Assembly: GCF_021044685.1 (NCBI RefSeq)
Contig: NZ_CP088014.1
Coordinates: 620,001 to 684,000, forward strand
Reading direction: 5' to 3'
DNA length: 64,000 bases
Origin: Bradyrhizobium daqingense
Lineage (GTDB): Bacteria > Pseudomonadota > Alphaproteobacteria > Rhizobiales > Xanthobacteraceae
The notes beneath the pieces are model-generated. The model saw only the letters and a list, made by a program, of their open reading frames with translations, had not been told where the DNA came from and did no database searches. This document shows, in pieces, positions 28,654-36,407 of this stretch (position 1 is the first letter of the stretch; each line of letters begins with the position of its first letter). The translations under genes were made by a program, and so were the position numbers.

Positions 28654-28752
28654 CGTCATTCCGGGATGGCCCGAAGGGCCAGGCCCGGAATCCATAACCA
28701 CGACTGGTGGATATGGATTCCGGGCTCGCGCTTCGCGCGCCCCGGAATGACG
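28654..28752. repeat. Palindromic intergenic repeat, family R2
   Basis: Starts CGTCATTCCGGGATGGCC and ends GCGCCCCGGAATGACG, with inner CCGGAATCCATAACC and ATATGGATTCCGG arms. It lies between convergent glnD and the alkyltransferase gene. Confidence 0.9.
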
Positions 28753-28764
28753 CTGGGGAGAGAT

Positions 28765-29318
28765 CTAAATCTCCACGCCCTCATGCCGCAGCAGCCATCG
28801 CTTGCGCTCCAAGCCGCCGCCGTATTTCACCAGCGAGCCATCCGCGCCGATCAGACGATGGCAGGGCAGCACCACGCTGATCGGATTGGAGCCGTTGGCA
28901 TGGCCGACGGCGCGAATCGCTTTGGGCATGTCGATCCTTGCGGCGAGCGCGCCGTAGCTCATCGTGGTGCCGGCGGGATCTGCGCGAGCGCGGTCCAGAC
29001 CTTCTGCTGGAACGGCGTGCCGGCGATACGCCATGCGATGCCCGCGAGCTGACTGAGTTCGCCGTCGAAATAGCGCGACAGCGCAGTCCGCATCCCCGTC
29101 GGTGCCGGCCGATCGCGCAGCTCCACCGCTCCGTGATGCAGGCGCAGCAGCTCACGCATGCGATGCTCGTAATCGTCCCAATCGAGCGCGCGCAGGTGGC
29201 CCTCGGCATCGGTGATCAGCAGCGCGATCCCGATTGGCGTCGACAGACGATCGAGTCCGAAGCTGACGGAGGATTTCGCTGATCGCGCGGGCATGACGGC
29301 ACCATTGCATCGAAACAT
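28765..29318 (-). pseudogene. ogt: Methylated-DNA--protein-cysteine methyltransferase, broken by one missing base
   Basis: Suicide DNA repair protein that takes the alkyl group from O6-alkylguanine. The N-terminal part (29318 to about 28975) ends in [15 protein letters not shown]; the C-terminal part continues in another frame as [14 protein letters not shown] and contains the active site LPCHRLIG and [14 protein letters not shown]. On the forward strand GGTGCCGGCGGGATC lacks one C compared with what would read [10 protein letters not shown]. The 554-bp span is one base short of 185 codons, so a single deletion near 28974 explains the break. A real loss or a homopolymer-type sequencing error; the rest of the gene is undamaged. 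Confidence 0.87.
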
Positions 29319-29386
29319 GCCATCGCGTTTGCCACGCCGACCGTGCTAACGTCCACCCGAAAGCTGACGCTTTGGCGGAGCTCAAC

Positions 29387-29749
29387 TTGAATCTGATCGC
29401 CAATCTTCTGGTGGCGCTGGTCGCCGCGCTGCATGGCTTTTTCCTGATCCTGGAGATGTTTCTCTGGGACAAGCCGCTGGGCCTGAAGGTGTTTCGCAAC
29501 ACGCCCGAGAAGGCCGAGATCACGAAAGTGCTGGCCGCCAATCAAGGCCTTTATAACGGCTTCCTCGCCGCCGGCCTGATCTGGGGCCTGGTCCACGGCA
29601 ATCCGGCCTTCGCATTCCAGATCAAGGTGTTCTTCCTGCTTTGCGTGATCGTGGCTGGCGCTTATGGCGCCGCGACCGTCAGCTCGCGCATCCTGATGGT
29701 GCAGGCGCTGCCGGCAGCGATCGCGTTGGCGGCATTGTTCCTGACCTAA
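29387..29749 (+). CDS. DUF1304-family membrane protein
   Basis: 120 aa, four membrane segments (NLLVALVAALHGFFLILEMF and three more), a family of unknown function found widely in bacteria. The conserved LWDKPLGLKVFRNT and AANQGLYNGFLAAGL segments identify DUF1304. The start is probably TTG 29387, with GGAG six bases upstream; another in-frame TTG at 29372 would put the GGAG inside the gene. There is no ATG near the start. It is divergent from the alkyltransferase gene across about 68 bp. No function can be assigned. Confidence 0.85.
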   Translation: MNLIANLLVALVAALHGFFLILEMFLWDKPLGLKVFRNTPEKAEITKVLAANQGLYNGFLAAGLIWGLVHGNPAFAFQIKVFFLLCVIVAGAYGAATVSSRILMVQALPAAIALAALFLT

Positions 29750-29891
29750 GACGGTTTGACGCTACGGCGCAGCGTCGCGCTCCTTGCGCGGAGCTGTACC
29801 TTCCTCCACAATCTTCAGCAGCGATGGCGACCGTTGCAATCGACGGGAAAAGACCATCGGCCGGAAATTCCGTCAGGAGGAACATCCCAAT

Positions 29892-31115
29892 ATGAATAAT
29901 CGTAGAGCCTTCCTAGCTGCCACGGCAGCGCTCGCCGTCACGTTTTCGGCCAGCCAAGCCCTCGCCCAGAAGAAATACGACACCGGGGCGACCGACACCG
30001 AGATCAAGATCGGCCAGACCGTGCCGTTCTCCGGCGCCTATTCCGTCTATGCCAACATCGGCAAGACCCAGGCCGCCTATTTCAGGATGATCAACGATCA
30101 GGGCGGCATCAACGGCCGCAAGATCAATCTGATCCAGTATGACGATGCCTATTCGCCGCCGAAGACGGTCGAGCAGGTGCGCAAGCTGGTCGAAGGCGAT
30201 GAGGTGCTGTTCACCTTCCAGCTGATCGGAACCGCGGCCAACGCCGCCGTGCAGAAATATCTCAACGGCAAGAAGGTGCCGCAGCTGTTGGCCTCGACTG
30301 GCGCGGCGCGCTTCAACGATCCCCAGAACTATCCCTGGACCATCGCCTACAATCCCAACTACGTGTCCGAGGGACGAATCTACGCAAAATACATTCTCGC
30401 CAATCACCCCAACGCCAAGATCGGCGTGCTCTACCAGAACGACGACATGGGCCGCGACTATCTCGCGGGCCTCAAGAGCGGCCTCGGCGACAAGGCCAAC
30501 ATGATCGTCGGCGAAGTCTCCTACGAGGTTACCGACCCCACGGTGGATTCGCAGGTCGTGAAGCTGAAGTCGATGGGTGTCGACGTGTTCTTCGATGCCT
30601 CGACGCCGAAGTTTGCGGCACAGGCGATCAAGAAGCTCGCCGACCTCGGCTGGACGCCGGTGCACATCCTCGACATCAATGCGAGCCCGATCTCGGCAAC
30701 GCTGAAGCCGGCCGGCCTCGAGATCTCCAAGGGCATCATCTCGACGCAATATGGCAAGGAGCCCAGCGATCCGCAGTGGAAGGACGATCCCGGCGTGAAG
30801 GCCTTCTTCGCCTTCATGGACAAGTATTTCCCGGAAGGCGACAAGCTCAACACGGTCAACACCTATGCCTATTCGGTGGCCGAGCTGCTGGTCCAGGTGC
30901 TGAAGCAATGCGGCGACGACCTGACGCGTGAGAACATCATGAGGCAGGTCGCCAACATCAAGGACTTCACTCCGAGCTTCGCCCTGCCCGGCATCAAGAT
31001 CAACACCGGGCCGAACGACTACCGCGTCAACAAGCAGATGCAGATGATGAAGTTCAACGGCGAACGCTGGGAGCTGTTCGGACCGATCATCGAGGACTCG
31101 GGCCCGTCGGGTTAG
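29892..31115 (+). CDS. Branched-chain amino acid-type ABC transporter binding protein (LivK-like), orphan
   Basis: Periplasmic binding protein, type 1 fold, 407 aa. The signal peptide is MNNRRAFLAATAALAVTFSA ending near ALAQ. The mature protein opens IKIGQTVPFSGAYSVYANIG and continues with INDQGGINGRKINLIQYDD, the standard HAAT-family start. AGGAGG precedes ATG 29892. No permease or ATPase gene is beside it, so it must feed a transporter encoded elsewhere or act as a sensor; such orphan binding proteins are common in Bradyrhizobium. The ligand could be a branched-chain amino acid, an amide, urea or an aromatic acid. Confidence 0.9.
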   Translation: MNNRRAFLAATAALAVTFSASQALAQKKYDTGATDTEIKIGQTVPFSGAYSVYANIGKTQAAYFRMINDQGGINGRKINLIQYDDAYSPPKTVEQVRKLVEGDEVLFTFQLIGTAANAAVQKYLNGKKVPQLLASTGAARFNDPQNYPWTIAYNPNYVSEGRIYAKYILANHPNAKIGVLYQNDDMGRDYLAGLKSGLGDKANMIVGEVSYEVTDPTVDSQVVKLKSMGVDVFFDASTPKFAAQAIKKLADLGWTPVHILDINASPISATLKPAGLEISKGIISTQYGKEPSDPQWKDDPGVKAFFAFMDKYFPEGDKLNTVNTYAYSVAELLVQVLKQCGDDLTRENIMRQVANIKDFTPSFALPGIKINTGPNDYRVNKQMQMMKFNGERWELFGPIIEDSGPSG

Positions 31116-31143
31116 ACCAGGCCAGAACGCATCTGCCTCGACG

Positions 31144-31267
31144 ACGTCATGCCCGGGCTTGTCCCGGGCATCTACGTTTTGGAGCAAGCAAAGGAAGGCG
31201 TGGATGGCCGGGTCATAGGCGAGCGGAAGCGACGCCGTCCTTCGGACGGCTATGCCCGGCCATGACG
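31144..31267. repeat. Palindromic intergenic repeat, family R10
   Basis: Starts CGTCATGCCCGGGCTTGTCC and ends GGCTATGCCCGGCCATGACG. Inner hairpins include GCCCGGGCTTGTCCCGGGC and CGTCCTTCGGACG. It lies between convergent genes. A shortened relative is at 54126. Confidence 0.85.
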
Positions 31268-31293
31268 ATGGACGGAGATTCGCCTCATGACGT

Positions 31294-31719
31294 TCAGGAC
31301 GGTATCTCGCCAAAATTCTTGCCGACCGGCAATACGGCATGCCGGATCAGCCGCGAATCCTCCACCGCGGCCTGGCGGTGCTTCACCGCCTCGCGATAGA
31401 CGGGATCGCGGATCATCTCGACGAAGGCGGCAACGCTGGGATATTCGGCGATGAAGCAATGGTCCCAGCGCTCGTCCTGCGGGCCGATCAGCATCAGCTC
31501 GAATCGGCCTTGCCAGACGATGCGGCCGCCGAGGCGCTCGAACACCGGGCCGCTTTCGCGGCCATACGCCGCATAGGCTTCCGCGCCGCTCGCCTTGCGG
31601 CCATCGGGGTAGGCCGCCTCGTTGCGCAGGCGCACCAGATTGAGCATGTGGATCGGTCCGGGGCGGTCCTTCTCCCGGAACTGCGCGAAGATCTCCTTGG
31701 TCGGATCGATATGGCCCAT
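31294..31719 (-). CDS. DUF1330-family protein
   Basis: 141 aa, cytoplasmic, ferredoxin-like alpha/beta fold related to dimeric alpha-beta barrel proteins. Marks of the family: PIHMLNLVRLRNEAAYPDG near residue 22, GGRIVWQGRFELMLIGP, and the WDHCFIAEYPSVAAFVEMI segment leading to DPVYREAVKHRQAAVEDSRL. No catalytic role is established for the family. It is convergent with the binding-protein gene and divergent from the PBP1A gene. Nothing in the surroundings suggests a pathway. Confidence 0.85.
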   Translation of the reverse strand: MGHIDPTKEIFAQFREKDRPGPIHMLNLVRLRNEAAYPDGRKASGAEAYAAYGRESGPVFERLGGRIVWQGRFELMLIGPQDERWDHCFIAEYPSVAAFVEMIRDPVYREAVKHRQAAVEDSRLIRHAVLPVGKNFGEIPS

Positions 31720-31886
31720 GGGCGTTCCCTCGTTCTTGTGGCCGCGATCCTAGCTTCGCCGCCGCGGATGCGGAACTGCGGCGGCCGAATGCCTCACCTC
31801 CTAATCGCGCGTTAACGCCGGGGTAACCCGGCCTTAAACAGCGACCGCTAGCGTGCGGCGGGGCGGGCTGACCGGACGTTTTGCGT

Positions 31887-34097
31887 ATGGCGTGGGGAAA
31901 GAAAATGGGTGGGCGGAAAGAGCCGCTGTTCGGCTTGCCCGCGGCGCTTTCCGATCTGCGTCTGACCGCAGCGGACCGCGTCCCCGGCGGCGAAGACAAG
32001 CCGAAGAAAACAGCGAAATCATCCGCCAAGCGCAAGAGCGAGGATGCCGGCGACGAGCCGCCGCGCGAGCGCAAGGCGCAGGCCAGCCGCAGCGGTGCGA
32101 AACGCCGCGCGAAGACGGCCGGCGGCTTCGGCCTCGGCCGCCTGGTCTATTGGGGCGCGGTGCTGAGCCTGTGGGGCGTGATCGCCGTGATCGGCGTCGT
32201 GATCTATGTCGGCGCCCATCTGCCGCCGATCCAGTCGCTGGAAATTCCCAAGCGCCCGCCGACGATCCAGATCGTCGGCATCGACGGCAGCATGCTGGCG
32301 CAGCGCGGCGAGATGGCCGGCGCCAATGTCGCCCTGAAGGACTTGCCGCCATATCTGCCCAAGGCGTTCATCGCCATCGAGGACCGCCGCTTCTATTCGC
32401 ATTACGGCATCGACCCGGTCGGCATCCTACGCGCCCTCGTCACCAACGTGCTCCATCGCGGCGTGTCGCAGGGCGGCTCGACTCTGACGCAGCAGCTCGC
32501 CAAAAACCTGTTCCTGACCCAGGAGCGCACCATGCAGCGCAAGCTGCAGGAGGTGGAGCTCGCGATCTGGCTGGAGCGCAAGCATTCCAAGAACGAGATT
32601 TTGGAGCTCTACCTCAATCGCGTCTATTTCGGCTCCGGCGCCTATGGCGTCGAAGCTGCGGCGCAGCGTTATTTCGGCAAGTCGGCGAAGAACGTGACGG
32701 TCGCGGAAGCGGCGATGCTCGCCGGCCTCGTCAAGTCGCCGTCGCGCCTTGCACCGAACCGCAATCCGGAAGGCGCAGAGGCGCGCGCGCAGCTCGTGCT
32801 CGCCGCCATGGCGGATGCCAAATTCATCACGGATGAGCAGGCCAAGGCTTCGATCGGCCATCCCTCCTACAACGTCAAGCCGGTCGGCGCCGGCACGATC
32901 AACTATGTCGCCGATTGGATCGGCGAGGTGCTGGACGACCTGGTCGGCCAGATCGACGAAAGCATCAAGGTCGAGACCACCATCGATCCCAAGCTGCAGA
33001 GCTTGGCGGAAGCCGCCATCATCGACGAGCTCGCGGCCAAGAGCGTGAAGTTCAACGTCAGCCAGGGCGCGCTGGTCGCCATGACGCCCGACGGCGCCGT
33101 GCGCGCCATGGTCGGCGGGCGGAACTATTCGGAGAGCCAGTACAATCGCGCGGTCACCGCAAAGCGCCAGCCGGGGTCCTCGTTCAAGCCATTCGTGTAT
33201 CTCACCGCGCTCGAGCAGGGCCTGACGCCCGACACGATGCGCCAGGACGCGCCGATCGAGGTCAAGGGCTGGCGGCCCGAGAACTACACCCACGAATATT
33301 TCGGCTCGGTGACCCTGACACAGGCGCTGGCGATGTCGCTCAATACCGTCGCGATCCGCCTCGGCCTCGAGGTCGGGCCGAAGAACGTGGTGCGGACCGC
33401 ACACCGGCTCGGCATTTCCTCCAAGCTCGAGCCCAACGCCTCGATTGCGCTCGGCACCTCCGAAGTCTCCGTGGTCGAACTGGTCGGCGCCTATGCGCCG
33501 TTCGCCAATGGTGGCCTCGCGGTGGCGCCGCATGTCGTCACGCGGATCAGGACGCTCAGCGGCAAGCTGCTCTACATGCGCCAGCCGGAGGAGCGCAATC
33601 AGGTCGTCGATCCCCGCTATGTCGGCATGATGAATGCGATGATGCGGGAGACGCTGATTTCAGGCACCGCCAAGAAGGCGGAGATTCCGGGCTGGCCAGC
33701 GGCCGGCAAGACCGGCACCAGCCAGGATTATCGCGACGCCTGGTTCATCGGCTACACCGCCAACCTCGTCACCGGCGTCTGGCTCGGCAATGACGACAAC
33801 TCGCCGACCAAGAAGGCCACCGGTGGTGGCCTGCCTGTGGAAGTCTGGACGCGCTTCATGAAGACGGCGCACGAAGGCGTGCCGGTGGCGGCGTTGCCGA
33901 GCACATCAGGTGGCTGGGGCCTGTCGAACCTCGCGCAGGCGGCCTCGCAGGTGTCACCGCCCACGGCGATCGCACCGGCTCCGTCTAACAATGGCGGCTA
34001 TCGCCCGCCGCCACCGACGCGCGCCAATGTCCGGCCTGAGGCTGCCGCAGGGCTCGACGGCTGGCTGATGGACCGGCTGTTTGGCGGAAACCGATAG
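31887..34097 (+). CDS. Penicillin-binding protein 1A, bifunctional transglycosylase/transpeptidase
   Basis: Class A PBP that polymerises and cross-links peptidoglycan, 736 aa. A basic cytoplasmic N-terminus of about 85 residues precedes one membrane anchor (about 92-110). The GT51 domain has its catalytic Glu165 in AIEDRRFYSHYGID, then GGSTLTQQLAKNLFL and RKLQEVELAIWLER. The transpeptidase domain has SSFK with nucleophile Ser431 and Lys434, SLN in AMSLNTVAIRL, and KTGT from Lys608. The C-terminus is Pro-rich. ATG 31887 is used; ATG 31905, preceded by GGGGAAAG, is equally possible. The long Lys/Arg/Ser-rich cytoplasmic tail is longer than in E. coli. Confidence 0.93.
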   Translation: MAWGKKMGGRKEPLFGLPAALSDLRLTAADRVPGGEDKPKKTAKSSAKRKSEDAGDEPPRERKAQASRSGAKRRAKTAGGFGLGRLVYWGAVLSLWGVIAVIGVVIYVGAHLPPIQSLEIPKRPPTIQIVGIDGSMLAQRGEMAGANVALKDLPPYLPKAFIAIEDRRFYSHYGIDPVGILRALVTNVLHRGVSQGGSTLTQQLAKNLFLTQERTMQRKLQEVELAIWLERKHSKNEILELYLNRVYFGSGAYGVEAAAQRYFGKSAKNVTVAEAAMLAGLVKSPSRLAPNRNPEGAEARAQLVLAAMADAKFITDEQAKASIGHPSYNVKPVGAGTINYVADWIGEVLDDLVGQIDESIKVETTIDPKLQSLAEAAIIDELAAKSVKFNVSQGALVAMTPDGAVRAMVGGRNYSESQYNRAVTAKRQPGSSFKPFVYLTALEQGLTPDTMRQDAPIEVKGWRPENYTHEYFGSVTLTQALAMSLNTVAIRLGLEVGPKNVVRTAHRLGISSKLEPNASIALGTSEVSVVELVGAYAPFANGGLAVAPHVVTRIRTLSGKLLYMRQPEERNQVVDPRYVGMMNAMMRETLISGTAKKAEIPGWPAAGKTGTSQDYRDAWFIGYTANLVTGVWLGNDDNSPTKKATGGGLPVEVWTRFMKTAHEGVPVAALPSTSGGWGLSNLAQAASQVSPPTAIAPAPSNNGGYRPPPPTRANVRPEAAAGLDGWLMDRLFGGNR

Positions 34098-34230
34098 CTT
34101 CGGGGCGAGGTTATTGGGGCCTCATAACAAAAGCTGCGAAAACAACCCCATGCACAGTAGCCGGCGCTAGCAAAATCAACAGCTTGCGGAGACAGCACTG
34201 CGGGGTTGAAGCTCGCGCTGCCAGGCCGCC

Positions 34231-34330
34231 GTCATTCCCCGCGAAGGTGGGAATCCAGTACGCCGCGGCTTCTCGGCTAAGAACCACTGTCTCTGGAATA
34301 CTGGATCGCCCGCCTTCGCGGGCGATGACA
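34231..34330. repeat. Palindromic intergenic repeat, family R6, left copy
   Basis: Starts GTCATTCCCCGCGAAGG and ends CCTTCGCGGGCGATGACA, with inner AATCCAGTACG and ATACTGGATCG blocks. A near-identical copy in the same orientation lies at 35224, on the other side of the orphan gene. Confidence 0.9.
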
Positions 34331-34416
34331 GTGTGTGCTGGGCTGGCATCCGTTATCGCGCCGAAGCTTCGGCAGGTCCTGCCTATCGCGGCAGGTTTGA
34401 CCGGTGCAGCAGCTCC

Positions 34417-34476
34417 TTGAGAGCAAAAACATCAGTCTCTTCAAGCTCGCATCAGCGGCCCGAGATTTGCTCTCAA
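34417..34476. promoter_or_regulatory. Exact 11-bp inverted repeat in the leader of the orphan gene
   Basis: TTGAGAGCAAA at 34417-34427 and its exact complement TTTGCTCTCAA at 34466-34476 enclose 38 bp, ending 27 bp before ATG 34504. It could be an operator bound as a loop, a leader hairpin controlling translation, or a decayed element terminus. An arm this long at this spacing is unlikely by chance in a region of 400 bp. Confidence 0.55.
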
Positions 34477-34503
34477 GTTGAGCAAGTGCCAGGGGAGCGT
34501 CCC

Positions 34504-35169
34504 ATGATTTCAAGTCTATCCAGCGCGGCGTTGCCTCATCTGCGTCCCGCATCGTCCGCTTCAAACGCATCGTCGGGTCTCAACCCGGTGGTTTCAGAGG
34601 CGACAGGGACGATGGACGCGGCGGTCAGCAACTTCCGGGTTGACGTCTCCCAAGTGAAGCCGCTGCAAACAGCGAAGCCGATATCCGTGGCGGATCATCC
34701 GGTCCTGCGCGATCTGATGGCAATGAACTGGCTGAGGACTCACGACGCGGCCACAACTCAGCCGGTCGTCTCGGACGACGCGCCTCAAAACACCTACGCG
34801 CAGGTGAAGGTCGACGGCGAGGTGGTTGCTACGGTTTACAACGGCGGCTCCTCGGCGATGACCAACGCGGCGGCCGGAAAGATCGGCAAGCTCGAGGATC
34901 CTCCTGGCCTGGTTGGACCCGACCTGGCACAGTGGCGAGCCGACAATTACGCTCGGCTCCTCGGCGGCACCGTCGAGAAGGCGCCCACCGCCATCACGCA
35001 ATCGCAGTGGACGCCGCGCGAAAGCACGTCCACGACTTACAGCCGCGAACAGCTCGACGCGGCCTTCCAGGCCATGCTGGCGGAGAGCCAGAACGCCATC
35101 GCGCAGCGCCAATCGTCATATCTGGCGTCACGCAAACAGCCGGGGACGAGTGCGGATCTCAGTGCGTGA
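34504..35169 (+). CDS. Ser-rich orphan protein of unknown function
   Basis: 221 aa, no signal peptide and no membrane segment. The N-terminus is rich in Ser, Ala and Pro (nine Ser in the first 25 residues, MISSLSSAALPHLRP). A likely folded block runs from about residue 98 to 150 (YAQVKVDGEVVATVYN, then GPDLAQWRADNYARLLGG), and the C-terminus is a polar helix (REQLDAAFQAMLAESQNAI). I recognise no family. ATG 34504 has GGGGAG eight bases upstream. The gene is bracketed by two R6 repeats in direct orientation and has an 11-bp inverted repeat in its leader; codon choice looks slightly less GC-biased than its neighbours. A disordered Ser-rich start is also seen in type III effectors, but this is only a resemblance. 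Confidence 0.75.
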   Translation: MISSLSSAALPHLRPASSASNASSGLNPVVSEATGTMDAAVSNFRVDVSQVKPLQTAKPISVADHPVLRDLMAMNWLRTHDAATTQPVVSDDAPQNTYAQVKVDGEVVATVYNGGSSAMTNAAAGKIGKLEDPPGLVGPDLAQWRADNYARLLGGTVEKAPTAITQSQWTPRESTSTTYSREQLDAAFQAMLAESQNAIAQRQSSYLASRKQPGTSADLSA

Positions 35170-35223
35170 GCGTTGGAACGAGGATACGCATCGCGGCATG
35201 AGGACGCCGCCTCATTCTCAGCT

Positions 35224-35325
35224 GTCATTCCCCGCGAAGGCGGGGAATCCAGTACGCCGCGGCCATTCAGATGAACAATAACTGTCTCTGGAATACTGGA
35301 TCGCCCGCTTTCGCGGGCGAAGACA
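35224..35325. repeat. Palindromic intergenic repeat, family R6, right copy
   Basis: Starts GTCATTCCCCGCGAAGGCGG and ends GCTTTCGCGGGCGAAGACAG. Same orientation as the copy at 34231 and almost identical outside the central loop. Confidence 0.9.
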
Positions 35326-35350
35326 GCCTCGGAAGAGGCGAGAGCGAGGC

Positions 35351-36106
35351 CTAATCCTCGACCCCGTACCGGTGCAGATCATTGCCGTACGTGTCGAGCC
35401 ACTTCTTGGCGCGTTCCATCGAGGGGCAGATCTTGCCGCAGACGCGCCAGAATCGGTGCGAGTGGTTCATCTCGACGAGATGAGCGACCTCGTGCGCGGC
35501 GAGGTAGTCGAGCACGAAGGGCGGCGCGAGGATCAGGCGCCAGGAGAAGGACAGCGAGCCGGCTGAGGTGCAGGAGCCCCAGCGGCTGGACTGGTCGCGG
35601 ATCGAGAGACGCTTGACGCGAACGCCGAGCTCGGCGGCGTAGCTTTCCGCCGAGCGCTGCAGGTCGCGGCGCGCTTCGCGCTTGAGGAAGTCGCTGACGC
35701 GGCGATCGACATGCTCGAGCCCACCGGCAACGCAGAGAATGCGTTCACCGCTGTCGCGCATCTCGGTCCAGACCGTGCCGCGGGTACCTGCGCGATGAAC
35801 GATGCGATGGGGCGTGCCGCGCAGCGGTATCACCGTGCCCGGCTGGAACGGCGCCGCCTTCGGCAAGCGGCCGAGGCGCGCGGCGATCCACGCACCGTGA
35901 CGCTGCGCAAAGTCCTTTGCTTCGGCGAGCGTGCCGCGGGGCGGCATGGTCAGGATGGCTTCGCGATCGCTCGGATGGATTCTGAGCGTGTAGCGGCGCG
36001 CGCGTCTGTGCCGACGCAAGCGGATCGCAAAAAACTGCGATCCATGGGTGATGACAAGGGTCTTCGGTTCGTGGGGCCGACGATAAAGGAGTGCGCGGGT
36101 GGCCAT
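35351..36106 (-). CDS. YgjP/SprT-like metallopeptidase domain protein (DUF45)
   Basis: Putative zinc metallopeptidase, 251 aa. The zinc motif HEVAH (residues 205-209) is followed by MNHSHRFWRVCGKICP, the arrangement of the YgjP/DUF45 group, and is preceded by the diagnostic RWGSCTSAGSLSFSWRLILAP. The first part binds the core as beta strands (ARRYTLRIHPSDREAILTMP). I start at ATG 36106 (MATRALLYRRPHEP); a longer frame to 36190 adds a Cys/Trp-rich stretch that looks non-coding. Biological role unknown; E. coli YgjP and its relatives sometimes sit with type I restriction genes, but none is present here. Confidence 0.87.
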   Translation of the reverse strand: MATRALLYRRPHEPKTLVITHGSQFFAIRLRRHRRARRYTLRIHPSDREAILTMPPRGTLAEAKDFAQRHGAWIAARLGRLPKAAPFQPGTVIPLRGTPHRIVHRAGTRGTVWTEMRDSGERILCVAGGLEHVDRRVSDFLKREARRDLQRSAESYAAELGVRVKRLSIRDQSSRWGSCTSAGSLSFSWRLILAPPFVLDYLAAHEVAHLVEMNHSHRFWRVCGKICPSMERAKKWLDTYGNDLHRYGVED

Positions 36107-36241
36107 GTCTGTCAGTCCGGGGGGCAGGAGAGCGCCCGGATTCTGCCATAACCGCCGCCAAGGGAAGCGCTCGGCGCAAAAACAAATCATTTGCCCAATA
36201 TACAGCGGTCAGGCGTCCGGGAGACCCTACAGACTGGGGTT

Positions 36242-36266
36242 GGAACCGGCTTTTTTCGCCCCCGTT
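36242..36266 (+). promoter_or_regulatory. Candidate EcfG (general stress response) promoter
   Basis: GGAAC at 36242-36246 and CGTT at 36263-36266 are separated by 16 bp, matching the alphaproteobacterial EcfG consensus (GGAAC-N16/17-CGTT) exactly. I noticed no other exact match in the window by eye. Note that about one such match is expected by chance on both strands of 64 kb; its position in a non-coding gap is the added support. Confidence 0.45.
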
Positions 36267-36290
36267 GGATGCATGCGGCACCCCCAAGAG

Positions 36291-36306
36291 GTGAGTCGTG
36301 ACTCAC
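36291..36306. promoter_or_regulatory. 16-bp palindrome downstream of the EcfG-type promoter
   Basis: GTGAGTCGTGACTCAC has 7-bp arms and a 2-bp spacer, followed by TATAAAG. It could be an operator or a leader hairpin. Weak on its own. Confidence 0.35.
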
Positions 36307-36407
36307 TCCTATAAAGCTACCTGAATACCGCGAATCTCGCGGGAACTTGATCCCCCGGAGCCCTCGAAAAGCGCCCCGGATTTTCGACGGGAAAGCCGAA
36401 AACGCGA

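Larger units (their letters stand above)
34098..34503. other. Gene-less region between PBP1A and the Ser-rich orphan gene
   Basis: 406 bp. It contains one R6 repeat (34231-34330) and an exact 11-bp inverted repeat with a 38-bp loop (34417-34476), described separately. No protein gene is credible here. Confidence 0.6.
36107..36407. other. Gene-less gap between the metallopeptidase and phaZ, possible small-RNA locus
   Basis: 301 bp with no credible protein gene. It contains a consensus EcfG-type promoter (36242-36266), a 16-bp palindrome (36291-36306), and then hairpins CCGCGAATCTCGCGG near 36329 and CCCTCGAAAA...TTTTCGACGGG at 36361-36391. A transcript from that promoter would run toward, and antisense to, the 3' end of phaZ. 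No rho-independent T-run is seen after the last hairpin. Confidence 0.4.

Noticed and set aside
34430..34460. Possible tts box (TtsI binding site) before the orphan gene
   Set aside because: ATCAGTCTCTTCAAGCT resembles the core of the tts box but needs a one-base gap and several mismatches, and the distance to the start is short. Not strong enough to claim.
36181..36260. Possible tRNA-like sequence around GGGGTTGGAACCGGC
   Set aside because: No cloverleaf, no anticodon arm and no CCA-like acceptor pairing could be drawn.
36099..36314. Short reading frames on the plus strand between the metallopeptidase and phaZ
   Set aside because: No ribosome site, no recognisable sequence, and composition that only mirrors the opposite strand; the gap is treated as non-coding.
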